From CAVUXJ01 sp963814975 (lineage in GTDB: Bacteria > Acidobacteriota > Vicinamibacteria > Vicinamibacterales > CAVVIG01), in assembly GCA_963814975.1 (NCBI GenBank), contig CAWFFB010000012.1, forward strand, positions 62,001-126,000: 64,000 nt of DNA, written 5' to 3'. Both the position numbers and the translations under genes were made by a program. The notes under the pieces were generated by a model. That model was given only the letters and a program-made list of their open reading frames with translations, was not told the DNA's origin and did not search any database. This document shows, one piece after another, positions 27,135 through 35,478 of this stretch. How positions within the stretch are numbered: the first letter of the stretch is position 1; each line of letters opens with the position of its first letter.

Positions 27135-27811
27135 GTGAAGAGAAGTTTGTTCGTATTAGCGGCCGTATCAGCCATCGTGGCGGGAGCAATCGCCGTCACG
27201 GCGCAGGCTCCCCCCCAGGAGCCCCCATGACCTTCTTCGTGACCAGCGCCGGCTCCGGAAACGGCGCGAATCTCGGCGGCCTGGCGGGAGCCGACGCAAT
27301 CTGCCAAAAACTGGCGGCAGCGTCGGGCGCGCCCGGAGCGGGCGGAAGGGAGTGGCGAGCCTATCTCAGCACGCAAGGTCCGAACGCGGTCAACGCGCGG
27401 GACCGAATCGGTGCCGGGCCATGGGCGAACGTCAAAGGACAGGTCGTGGCCAAGGACCTCGCTCAACTGCACGGCGACACGCTCGAGCTCGCGCAGCTCG
27501 GCAGCAACTTGTCGCGGCAAACCGTCATGACAGAGAAGGGGGAGCCGATCCCGGGCGCTGGCTCTCCGGTCAACCAGCACGACATCCTCACGGGTTCCAC
27601 GGCAGCCGGCCGCGCCTTCCCGGCTGGCGAAGACCGCACCTGCAACAACTGGACGAGCGGCGACGCCGGCTCGGCGCAGGTCGGCCACTTCGACAGAACG
27701 GGCGGCGGCAACGCGTCGTGGAACTCGGCGCACCCGAGCAAGGGCTGCAGCCAGCCGAACCTCGTCGCCACGGGCGGGAACGGGTATTTCTACTGCTTCG
27801 CGGCTAAATAG
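27135..27811 (+). CDS. Secreted lectin/endostatin-like domain protein, frameshifted at a C7 run
   Basis: Starts at GTG with GAGGAGG 4 bases upstream. A signal peptide (SLFVLAAVSAIVAGAIAVTA) is followed by a run of seven C at 27210-27216, after which the frame is off. A neighbouring frame continues MTFFVTSAGSGNGANLGGLA, GADAICQKLAAASGAPG, EWRAYLSTQGPNAVNARDRI, then PAGEDRTCNNWTSGDAGSAQ and NGYFYCFAAK. This matches a family of secreted Cys-containing proteins annotated as lectin-like or endostatin-like. The slip is either a homopolymer error or a real on/off switch. Confidence 0.7.
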
Positions 27812-27821
27812 CTCGATCGCG

Positions 27822-27853
27822 GCGAAGCGCGGCGATTCGTCGCCGCGCTTCGC
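27822..27853 (+). terminator. Strong hairpin with TTCG loop
   Basis: A perfect 14-bp stem (GCGAAGCGCGGCGA paired with its complement) closed by a TTCG tetraloop, starting 10 bases after the stop codon. There is no T-tract, so it may act as an mRNA-stabilising end or a weak terminator. Confidence 0.6.
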
Positions 27854-27924
27854 TGTGCACGTCCTCCACGACCAGCCACATTCATCGAGTTATCCGCTCC
27901 ATCACGAAGATCCGGCACCAGCCC

Positions 27925-29670
27925 GTGCACGACCTGTCGCTTCTCGTCAATGTCGCACTAGCCTTGGGTTACGCGCTCGCTGGCGGCCTTGTCGCGCGAC
28001 GCATTGGCCTGCCCACCATCGTGGGGTACCTTCTCGCGGGTGTCGCGCTCGGTCCATTCACGCCGGGTTTTACCGGCGATATCGGCGCCATTCAGCAACT
28101 CGCCGAATTCGGCGTCATCCTCCTGATGTTCGGCATCGGGCTCCACTTTTCGTTCACCGATCTGTGGCAGGTACGTCGCATCGCCATTCCGGGCGCTCTC
28201 CTCCAGATGGCTCTGACGACCGCGCTCGGCTACCTGCTGGCCCATTGGTGGGGGTGGACGCCGGCTGCGGCGCTGGTCTTGGGAGTCGCAATCTCGGTAG
28301 CGAGCACCGTGGTGCTGCTTCGCGGCTTGATGGACATCGGCGCGCTCGAGACCCTGCACGGGCAGGTTGCCGTCGGCTGGCTGATCTTCGAAGACCTGGC
28401 CACCGTCGCCATCCTCGTGCTGCTGCCGGCGCTCGTGTCGAGCGGCGGATCGAGCGGGTGGCTCGCGCCCGCGTTGGCGATTGGGCGAGCGCTGCTCTTC
28501 GTCGCGCTGATGCTGTATGCCGGCAACCGTATCGTGGCCAGGATCCTCAGGGGGGTCGCGGCGACCCAATCACGGGAGCTGTTCGTCCTCGTGGCATTGA
28601 CGGCTGCGCTCGGCATCGCGCTGGCTTCCGCGGCCTGGTTCGGTGTTTCGCTCGCACTCGGCGCGTTCGTCGCCGGCGTGGTCGTCAGCGAGTCGCCGTT
28701 CAGCCACCAGGTCAACGCCGATCTCCTCCCGTTCCGCGAAGCGTTCGCGGTGCTTTTCTTCGTATCGATAGGCATGCTGGTGAATCCCGGCTACCTGATC
28801 TCGCATTGGGGTCAAGTCGCGGCCCTCACCGCGCTCATCGTGGCGGGTAAGTCGGTAATGGCGGCGCTCATCACCGTCGCCTTTTCGTATCCGGCGCGCA
28901 CGGCGCTGGTCGTGGCGGCCGGGCTCAGCCAGATCGGCGAGTTCTCGTTCATCGTCGGCCAGAGCGGTCTCGGGCTCGGCCTGCTTGACGACACGCAGTA
29001 TTCACTGATTCTGGCCAGCGCGATCGTCTCCATCACGCTGAATCCCGGGATGCTCCGCCTGATCGATCCGATCGAGCGCATGCTCCAGCGGCACCCGCGG
29101 CTCTCGGCGGCGCTCAATCGCCACGGGTCGACGGTCCTCAGACCCGCCGGAACGCTGCAGGATCACGTCGTCATCGTCGGCTGCGGCCGCGTGGGACGGC
29201 ACGTTGCCGACGTGCTGGGAAGGATGAAGGTCCCGCGGCTCGTCGTGGAAGCCGACGCGAGCCTCCTCGAACGGCTGCATCAGCTCGATATCCCGGTGCT
29301 GTTTGGAGACGCCGCAAATTCCGAGATCCTCAGTCATGCCGCGCTCGGGCGGGCCCGCGCACTGGTCATCACGGTTTCCGATGATACCGACGCGGTGCTG
29401 ATCGCTGTGGCGGCCCGGCGGCTCGCCCCGTCGTTGCACATCATTGCCAGAGCCTCCACCTGGAAGGGGGCGCGCAGGCTCGAGGAGTCCGGCGTCAGCG
29501 AGATCGTGCGGCCCGAGCTCGAAGGCGGAGTCGAAATCGTCCGGCGGACGCTCCTCGGCCTCTCATTTCCGGAACCCGACGTGCAGCGCTACACCGAGAT
29601 CGTGCGGCGGGAAGATTCGAACGTCCCCCCCGAACGCGACCGCGATCGCCAATCTTCGACGATCATCTGA
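27925..29670 (+). CDS. Kef/YbaL-type cation:proton antiporter with TrkA-N domain
   Basis: A 581-residue membrane protein. About 12 transmembrane helices of the CPA2 Na+/H+ exchanger fold cover residues 1-390 (IGLPTIVGYLLAGVALGPFT, LILASAIVSITLNPGML). A cytosolic RCK/TrkA-N domain follows: HVVIVGCGRVGRHVADVLG, the GxGxxG nucleotide loop, then PVLFGDAANSEILSHAALGR. It probably exchanges K+ or Na+ for H+ under ligand control. The start is a GTG with a weak ribosome binding site. Single gene, no frameshift. Confidence 0.9.
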   Translation: MHDLSLLVNVALALGYALAGGLVARRIGLPTIVGYLLAGVALGPFTPGFTGDIGAIQQLAEFGVILLMFGIGLHFSFTDLWQVRRIAIPGALLQMALTTALGYLLAHWWGWTPAAALVLGVAISVASTVVLLRGLMDIGALETLHGQVAVGWLIFEDLATVAILVLLPALVSSGGSSGWLAPALAIGRALLFVALMLYAGNRIVARILRGVAATQSRELFVLVALTAALGIALASAAWFGVSLALGAFVAGVVVSESPFSHQVNADLLPFREAFAVLFFVSIGMLVNPGYLISHWGQVAALTALIVAGKSVMAALITVAFSYPARTALVVAAGLSQIGEFSFIVGQSGLGLGLLDDTQYSLILASAIVSITLNPGMLRLIDPIERMLQRHPRLSAALNRHGSTVLRPAGTLQDHVVIVGCGRVGRHVADVLGRMKVPRLVVEADASLLERLHQLDIPVLFGDAANSEILSHAALGRARALVITVSDDTDAVLIAVAARRLAPSLHIIARASTWKGARRLEESGVSEIVRPELEGGVEIVRRTLLGLSFPEPDVQRYTEIVRREDSNVPPERDRDRQSSTII

Positions 29671-29759
29671 ATGGAATGAGCTGCTCGCAACGCCCATTTC
29701 GCGGGCGGAACGCGCGGTTCGCCGCCCCCCGGTTCGCACTCGAGCTCGTCACCGGCAGC

Positions 29760-30119
29760 TCAGTGGATGCGGCTTGACGGAGGCGCGACGGGGACCACCA
29801 GCACGCGGGAAATCATCGTCTCGAGCGCGGCCTGATCGATATCGAACGGCCCGGCAATCGCGGCCCCCATCGTGATTTCGATCGCGATGACGACACCGCC
29901 GTCCTCGTACGGATTGACGATCCAGCTCAAGCCGCGCAACGCGATCGGCCTCTCGGCATCGTTCGGATGCTTTAACCGATGCATCGCCTGAAGCATCCCT
30001 TCGAGCACGAGGCGGACGTCATCGTCGGTCCACGACGAGGGTTCCCGCTTCAGCCCCTCAATCGCCTGGGTGGTCGCGAAGTCCTGACCTCTCAGCCACA
30101 CGTCGACGTGAACGGTCAT
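29760..30119 (-). CDS. Conserved hypothetical protein (119 aa)
   Basis: Starts MTVHVDVWLRGQDFATTQAI and contains EPSSWTDDDVRLVLEGMLQA, RLKHPNDAERPIALRGLSWI and VNPYEDGGVVIAIEITMGAA. The compact alternating pattern suggests a small folded alpha/beta domain. A longer frame runs upstream, but its first 49 residues translate repeat-like intergenic sequence, so I start at the inner ATG. It follows the DUF255 gene on the same strand. No function recognised. Confidence 0.6.
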   Translation of the reverse strand: MTVHVDVWLRGQDFATTQAIEGLKREPSSWTDDDVRLVLEGMLQAMHRLKHPNDAERPIALRGLSWIVNPYEDGGVVIAIEITMGAAIAGPFDIDQAALETMISRVLVVPVAPPSSRIH

Positions 30120-30195
30120 CGATGAATCCTGATACTGCAGACTGTGGATTGCCGATTGAATTTCGGATTGTAGAGTGAATCTGCCATCGGCAATT

Positions 30196-32335
30196 TCATG
30201 ACTCATGAGCGGCGCCGAGCGTTTGTTCGAGCGCCTCAACGGTCGTTGCCGGTGCGCGGCAGGCAAACTTCTGGCAGACGTAGGCGGCCGCTGCGCCGTC
30301 GACTGGTCTCATCTCAGCGACCAGCGGCATGACATCGCGGAGCCGCTGCTGGTGCTCCGGCGTCAACGCCAAGGTGATCGTAAACGGGCGGTAGCCCACG
30401 ACCGCGGTCCGCTCGAGCGCGCCGGCGCCGGTTTCGCCGACGATGACGATTTGCTGCGTGCTGGCGGTGTGAGCGGACAAGGCCGCGGCCATCATCGGCA
30501 CCGCGCGTCCGGCCTGGTCCAACCGCGCGCCGAACAGCTTGAGCGTGCGCTCGATACGTTCAGTCCATTGCCGGTCCTCGATCAGGTGCGACAGCACGAG
30601 AAGATTCATGCACGGAGATCGAGCTGGCCGTCGGCTCCGCGCCATCGTAATCCTCCTTCATGCGCATCAACACATTGGGATCGCTGCCGGTCGTGCTGAA
30701 CCATCCCCCGTCGGACTCGTCCCAGAACAGCTCGTCCTGCCGGCGCTGGAGCGCGACGGCCCACTTCAGCCAGCCGGCATCCGGATCGGCCTGAAACAAC
30801 TCGAGCAAGCCGAAGATGAGAAACGCATAGTCTTCCGCGTACGCGTCGATCTCCGCGTGGCCGTCGCGATAGCGGCGCAGCAGCGTGCCGGTTCCGCCGT
30901 CCCACATCCGCTCCCTGATGAACGTCGCCGCACGCTGCGCGCCTTCAGGTACGGCAGGCCAGCCTCCCCCCTTCCGGACCGAGCACGGCGATCAGGCGCG
31001 CCAGGCGCGCGAACGCTGCGATCATCAATCCGTTCCAGGCGGTCAGGACCTTGTCGTCGAGATGCGGCCGCGGCCGCTCAGCCGCGCGCGCCGAACATGG
31101 CAAGCCGCGCGCGGTTCAGAATCTCGACGATCTCAGCCTCGGTGCGACCGGTGTCGCCGGCGAGCTCGGCGACCGACATCGCCACGTACAGAAGATTCTT
31201 GCCGGTGAACTCCTGCTGCGGATCGATCGGCGCGTTGCCCTCCGGTTCGACACCGAATCGGCGCTTCACCACGGTCGCGTCCGCGCCGAGCAGCGCATCG
31301 AGCTCGCTCGCGGTCCACAGATAGAAGGCGCCCTCCGCCTTGTGCGCGGGAGAGTCGCCGGCGTGCTCCGGCGGGACGCTGTCGGCATCTTCGGCCGAAT
31401 AGAAGCCGCCGGCCTCGTCGGTCATCTCGCGCATGACGTACCGCAGCGTGTCCTCGGCGACCTCTCCGTAGAACGGATCGCCGGACGCCTGCGCCGCTTC
31501 GGCGTATGCGAGGACGAGTTGCGCCTGGTCGTACAGCATCTTCTCGAAGTGCGGTACTCGCCAGGCGCCGTCCACGGAGTAGCGATGAAACCCGCCGCCG
31601 ACATGATCGCGCATGCCGCCGAGCGCCATCGCGTGCAGCGTCGCGAGCACCATCGTCCGCGCCGACTCGTCGCCGGTTCGCGCGTGCTCCCGCAGCAGAA
31701 ACAGGAGCTCGCTCGGGCGCGGGAACTTCGGTGCGTCGCCGAATCCCCCGCGCCTGGCATCAAAGGACTGCCGGAACTGATCGACGGTGCGCTCCAACGC
31801 GTCTGTTCCGGGCACCCCGCCGGCCGGCCTCGCACGATCGTGGCCGCGAAGCTGGTCGGTCAGCGCCTCGGCTGAATGGCGGACTTTGTCCCGCTGTCCT
31901 TCCCACACCTGCGACGATTTCCTGCAGGATGTCGACGAAGCCCGGCCTCCCCCATTTCGAAGAGGGCGGGAAATACGTGCCGCCGTAGAAGGGCTTCAGT
32001 TCGGGCGTGAGCCAGACGCTCATCGGCCAGCCGCCCGACCCGGTCGTCGCCTGCACGAACGCCATGTACACCCGATCGACATCCGGCCGCTCCTCGCGAT
32101 CCACCTTCACCGGCACGAAATGCTCGTTCAACACGTTCGCGATCGCATCGCTTTCGAACGACTCGCGCTCCATGACGTGGCACCAGTGGCACGTGGAGTA
32201 TCCGATCGAAAGAAAGATTGGCTTGTCCTCCGCGCGTGCCTTCGCGAACGCGTCGTCACCCCACGGATACCACTGGACGGGGTTGTCGGCGTGCTGAAGA
32301 AGATAGGGGCTGCGTTCGCGCGCGAGGCGATTCAT
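30196..32335 (-). CDS. Thioredoxin-domain protein of the DUF255/YyaL (SSP411-like) family, multiple frameshifts
   Basis: Rebuilt length is about 710 residues, normal for the family. The N-terminal thioredoxin-like DUF255 domain reads NRLARERSPYLLQHADNPVQ, DKPIFLSIGYSTCHWCHVME (CxxC) and VDREERPDVDRVYM. The middle and C-terminal parts form an (alpha/alpha)6 glycosidase-like barrel: GGFGDAPKFPRPSELLFLLR, VGGGFHRYSVDGAWRVPHFE, EGAFYLWTASELDALLG, DDKVLTAWNGLMIAAFARLA, EDYAFLIFGLLELFQ and ending CQKFACRAPATTVEALEQTL. Frames change near 31905, 31083, 30930-30990 and 30610. Function in bacteria is unproven. The shifts look like local sequence error. Confidence 0.8.
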
Positions 32336-32403
32336 CGCCGCATTATGACATTGCACATTTCAGATGTCAGATTTCGGATTTTGCTTTGAAGTACAATTCC
32401 CGG

Positions 32404-32949
32404 ATGAGTGGATTCGCGCTGGCGGGCAAACGGGTGGCGATGCTCGTCGAGGACGGCTTCGAAGATCGCGAACTCGTTGGTCCACTGGAGGCGCTGCGGG
32501 AGGCCGGCGCCACGGTGACGATCGTCGGCCCAACGGCGGGCGCGGAGTACCGCGGCAAACGCGGCAACGCCGTTGTCACCTCCGACCTCTCCGCCGGTGC
32601 CGCCAAGGCCCGCGACTTCGACGCGCTCGTCATTCCCGGCGGCCACGCACCCGACAAGATGCGGATGCGCCACGCGATGGTCGATCTGGCGCGGGAGACG
32701 ATGGAGGCCGGCAAGCCGGTCGCCGCGATCTGCCACGGACCGCAGCTGCTCATCTCGGCGAATGCGCTCCGCGGGCGAACGCTCACCTGCTGGCCCTCGA
32801 TCGCGATCGACGTGAAGAACGCCGGCGGCTTGTACGTCGACAAGCCCGTCGTCGAAGACGGCAATCTCATCACCTCGCGCAGGCCTGACGATGTGCCGGT
32901 GTTCAGCGACGCGATTATCCGGGCGCTCTCGCGCGTAGCGACGCCCTGA
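32404..32949 (+). CDS. DJ-1/PfpI family protein
   Basis: A 181-residue class I glutamine-amidotransferase-like protein. Conserved features: KRVAMLVEDGFEDRELVGPL with the acidic residue near the active site, DFDALVIPGGHAPDKMRMR, and the nucleophile elbow AAICHGPQLLIS (Cys followed by His). It ends with DGNLITSRRPDDVPVFSDAI. Members include proteases, chaperones and deglycases; bacterial YhbO/PfpI-type are stress proteins. The ATG used lies about 14 bases after a possible -10 box (TACAAT). Divergent from the DUF255 gene. Confidence 0.9.
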   Translation: MSGFALAGKRVAMLVEDGFEDRELVGPLEALREAGATVTIVGPTAGAEYRGKRGNAVVTSDLSAGAAKARDFDALVIPGGHAPDKMRMRHAMVDLARETMEAGKPVAAICHGPQLLISANALRGRTLTCWPSIAIDVKNAGGLYVDKPVVEDGNLITSRRPDDVPVFSDAIIRALSRVATP

Positions 32950-33013
32950 CAAGAAAAGCCCGAAGCCACGAAGGCCGCGAGGAGTGCGAGTTCTGCGGCG
33001 ATCGCTTGTGCCT

Positions 33014-33919
33014 TTACACGCGGGGCGCGGGCGCGGCTGGAACGTCCTCCGGACGCCCGCGTAAGAGGCGCGCATACGAGGCGGTGAACTCGACGCCGTA
33101 CAGCAGAATCACCGCCTGGACATACACCCAGAGCAGGAACACCACCACAGCCGCAATCGATCCGTTCACGCGTGTGAATCGAGACATATCACGCATGAAC
33201 CACGCGAAGCCTTCGAGCGCCAGCTTCCAGAGCAGTCCGGTCAGCAGCGCGCCAATCCACACGTCGCGAAAACGCACCCTCGCGTTCGGCACGAAGTAAT
33301 AGATCAGCCCGACCACGAGGATGAAAAGCGCCGTCGCCGCGTTCCGGATCGCAAGACTCTGCAGCACGGCCAGGCCGGGAGAATTCCGGAGAACGACGCT
33401 GAACCAGCTCGCGCCGACCACGCCGGAGGCCGAGACCAGAAGCAGGGCAATCAGCAGGATCAGTCCCGCGACGATGAGCATGAGAAATGAAACGAACTTG
33501 TGTTTCCAGAAGCTCTGTGCCTTCTCGACACCCCAGGCATAGTTCACGGCGGTGCTGATCGCCCCGAAAAAGCCGAGCGAGCCCCAGATGAGCGTGAGCG
33601 ATCCGGCGATACCAAACGTCAGGGGGCTGTCGCGGAACGAATCGAGCTGGATGGTGATGAACTCGAACTGTTGCGGAAAGTACCGCAGGACGAATTCGAG
33701 GACGGCGTCCCGGGCCGCCAGATCGGCCGTGGCGCTGCCGAGCATGGCCAGCGCCAGCATCGAAAACGGGAACAGCGACAGCAGCGCGTAGTAGGCGATC
33801 GACGCGGCGTAGGTCAGGTTATCGCGGTTGTAGAATCCCAGGAGCCCCCGCCAGGCGGCATGCGCGGTCAGGAGCGCAATTCGTCGCGCCCGGGAACCGA
33901 TGCTGCCGGGGCTCGTCAC
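33014..33919 (-). CDS. YihY/BrkB-family inner membrane protein
   Basis: A 301-residue protein with six transmembrane helices and the family marks NLTYAASIAYYALLSLFPFS, PLTFGIAGSLTLIWGSLGFF and GALLTGLLWKLALEGFAWF. Formerly called ribonuclease BN, this family is now thought to be a transporter-like membrane protein without RNase activity. It lies 3 bases after a 67-aa membrane protein and closes a run of five same-strand genes with membrane anchors, suggesting an envelope-stress cluster. Confidence 0.88.
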   Translation of the reverse strand: MTSPGSIGSRARRIALLTAHAAWRGLLGFYNRDNLTYAASIAYYALLSLFPFSMLALAMLGSATADLAARDAVLEFVLRYFPQQFEFITIQLDSFRDSPLTFGIAGSLTLIWGSLGFFGAISTAVNYAWGVEKAQSFWKHKFVSFLMLIVAGLILLIALLLVSASGVVGASWFSVVLRNSPGLAVLQSLAIRNAATALFILVVGLIYYFVPNARVRFRDVWIGALLTGLLWKLALEGFAWFMRDMSRFTRVNGSIAAVVVFLLWVYVQAVILLYGVEFTASYARLLRGRPEDVPAAPAPRV

Positions 33920-33922
33920 GCG

Positions 33923-34126
33923 TTAATTATCGGCTGCTTTTGATTCCACCCACGCCTGGCGCGCCTGCGTCACCAGAAACAACGGAACATTGGCGCCCAG
34001 CCAACGGCGAGTGACCACGCCCGCAAGACGCCTGAGCGGCGGCGTCGTGACAATCACATACGCCGCCGCTGCCCCGGCTGAGATGATGACCAGGTTGGCG
34101 ACCAATCGTGAGGACGACCTGGTCAC
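33923..34126 (-). CDS. Small single-pass membrane protein (67 aa)
   Basis: One transmembrane helix (LVIISAGAAAAYVIVTT) followed by a basic amphipathic segment (LRRLAGVVTRRWLG) and a short tail. It ends 3 bases before the BrkB-like gene start and begins 5 bases after the YtxH-like gene stop, so the three are surely cotranscribed. Not recognised beyond this. Confidence 0.6.
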   Translation of the reverse strand: MTRSSSRLVANLVIISAGAAAAYVIVTTPPLRRLAGVVTRRWLGANVPLFLVTQARQAWVESKAADN

Positions 34127-34131
34127 TGCAC

Positions 34132-34683
34132 TTAGCTCCGCCGCGTTCCGCTCGGCCCCGACGAGGTGCCGGGCGTCCCGCTCGACTGGCTGCCACGGGT
34201 TTCCTCATGAGCCGCCGAACGAATGTTCTCTGCTCCAAAGGACGAGGTGGAGGGTCCGCCGGCCGTCGCCGGCATCGACGATCCTGCGCCCGCGCCGGTC
34301 GCCTCGCGGACGTACCGCTGCGCTTCCTCGCTGCCGCGCTCTACCGCACCCTTGGTACGGTCGTACATCTCGCGGCCCGCTTCGCGGCCCTTCCCCGCCC
34401 ACTCGCTGGCGGCCTCGCTGGCTTTCTTGTAACCGTCGGAGGCGGCCTCACTCGCCTTCTTGTAGCCTTCGGAGGCAGCCTCGCTGGCCTTTTTGTAGCC
34501 TTCGGAAGCGGTATTAGCGATGTTGCCGGCCTGCTCGGACAGCTGGCCGCGCAGCTCGGCCCCAGCCTTGGGCGCGAACAGCATGCCGAGGCCCGCGCCG
34601 AGCACCGTGCCCGTGAGCAAGCCCATTACGAAACTGCCTCCATCCCCGTTTTCCTGTCCGTAGCGATCGTACCCGTCAGCCAT
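34132..34683 (-). CDS. YtxH-domain protein with 11-residue tandem repeats
   Basis: A 183-residue protein. The N-terminal YtxH-type hydrophobic glycine-rich helix (FVMGLLTGTVLGAGLGMLFA then PKAGAELRGQ) anchors it. Then an 11-residue unit (SEGYKKASEAA) repeats three to four times, giving an LEA-like amphipathic helix, followed by a Ser/Gly/Thr-rich disordered tail. YtxH and LEA-like proteins are linked to general stress. GGAGG lies 6 bases upstream of the ATG. Third gene of a five-gene membrane cluster. Confidence 0.75.
   Translation of the reverse strand: MADGYDRYGQENGDGGSFVMGLLTGTVLGAGLGMLFAPKAGAELRGQLSEQAGNIANTASEGYKKASEAASEGYKKASEAASDGYKKASEAASEWAGKGREAGREMYDRTKGAVERGSEEAQRYVREATGAGAGSSMPATAGGPSTSSFGAENIRSAAHEETRGSQSSGTPGTSSGPSGTRRS
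34410..34512 (-). repeat. 33-bp tandem repeats encoding SEGYKKASEAA units
   Basis: Three near-identical 33-base units plus a partial fourth. Differences are mostly at third positions, so protein sequence is kept while DNA has drifted, which suggests selection on the repeat protein. Confidence 0.75.
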
Positions 34684-34730
34684 GGCGCCTCCGTTCAAGG
34701 TTGTAGGTTCCAAATTTCCGCGTCTTCCTT

Positions 34731-35159
34731 CTAGAGCTTTGCTTTCGACACGTGCGGCGCCGTTCCGCTGGCGTGCCCGTTCCCCTCCAGCAGTGTTTCG
34801 ATCGCAACTCGGGCCCCGCGCACCAGACCGACAACGCGGCTGGTTTTCGCGCGGACTTGCGACCGCATCCGATCGGCGGTGTCGTCGACGCGATCGATCG
34901 TCGCCCGGATGGCGTGATCGACACGCTCGGTCTCCTCTTTGACCGTCGCGCTTACATTCTTCAGATTGTCGAGAATAGAGTTGACCCTCGCCATGGCAGG
35001 CGCGATCTGCCGCTCCTCGATGCCGTTGACCAGCGCCATGACGCGGCGGTAGGCCATGAAGCCGGCCACGCCGACGCCGATGAGCAGCAGGGCCTCGAGC
35101 AGGCTGACGACAGCCATGATGCCGAGAAACAGGTTGGTCGTGTCGAGATTGCCTTGCAT
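34731..35159 (-). CDS. Membrane-anchored coiled-coil protein (DUF948-like)
   Basis: A ~142-residue protein. One transmembrane helix (LEALLLIGVGVAGFMAYRRV) is followed by a long amphipathic coiled coil (ILDNLKNVSATVKEETERVD, IDRVDDTADRMRSQV) and a short tail. This arrangement matches DUF948-type proteins that often accompany YtxH proteins in stress operons. Two ATGs in a row are available; the second has better spacing from GAGG. Fifty bases separate it from the YtxH gene. Confidence 0.7.
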   Translation of the reverse strand: MQGNLDTTNLFLGIMAVVSLLEALLLIGVGVAGFMAYRRVMALVNGIEERQIAPAMARVNSILDNLKNVSATVKEETERVDHAIRATIDRVDDTADRMRSQVRAKTSRVVGLVRGARVAIETLLEGNGHASGTAPHVSKAKL

Positions 35160-35167
35160 CATTGACC

Positions 35168-35443
35168 TCAGAATGGACTGGTCTGATGCGGGTTGACATA
35201 TCGCGGCGCCCTCGAACTGTCGCTGAGCACCTCGTTCAGAAGCTTCCAGCCTTCGCTGGCCACACCAGCCGTCCGGTTAACGGTCCCGCTGAAATGGCTG
35301 AGCTCTGGCCCCAAGGTCTCCAGCGCTTTCTCCAGCTGGCGACGGAGCTCCCGTCCGCGATCCGTAAAGAACATATAGCCTGCCGCGGCGCCGATGACCG
35401 CCCCGACCATTGATGCCGCACACGCGCGCGTTTTATCCGTCAC
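35168..35443 (-). CDS. Small YtxH-like membrane protein
   Basis: A 91-residue protein from a GTG start chosen because GGGAGG lies 5 bases upstream; a longer frame lacks such support. A glycine-rich transmembrane helix (SMVGAVIGAAAGYMFFTDRG) is followed by a charged helix (RELRRQLEKALETLGPELSH), the YtxH layout. First gene of the five-gene membrane cluster. Confidence 0.65.
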   Translation of the reverse strand: MTDKTRACAASMVGAVIGAAAGYMFFTDRGRELRRQLEKALETLGPELSHFSGTVNRTAGVASEGWKLLNEVLSDSSRAPRYVNPHQTSPF

Positions 35444-35478
35444 GACGCCCTCCCGTTCATGGTTGCTTCGTGTTTGAG

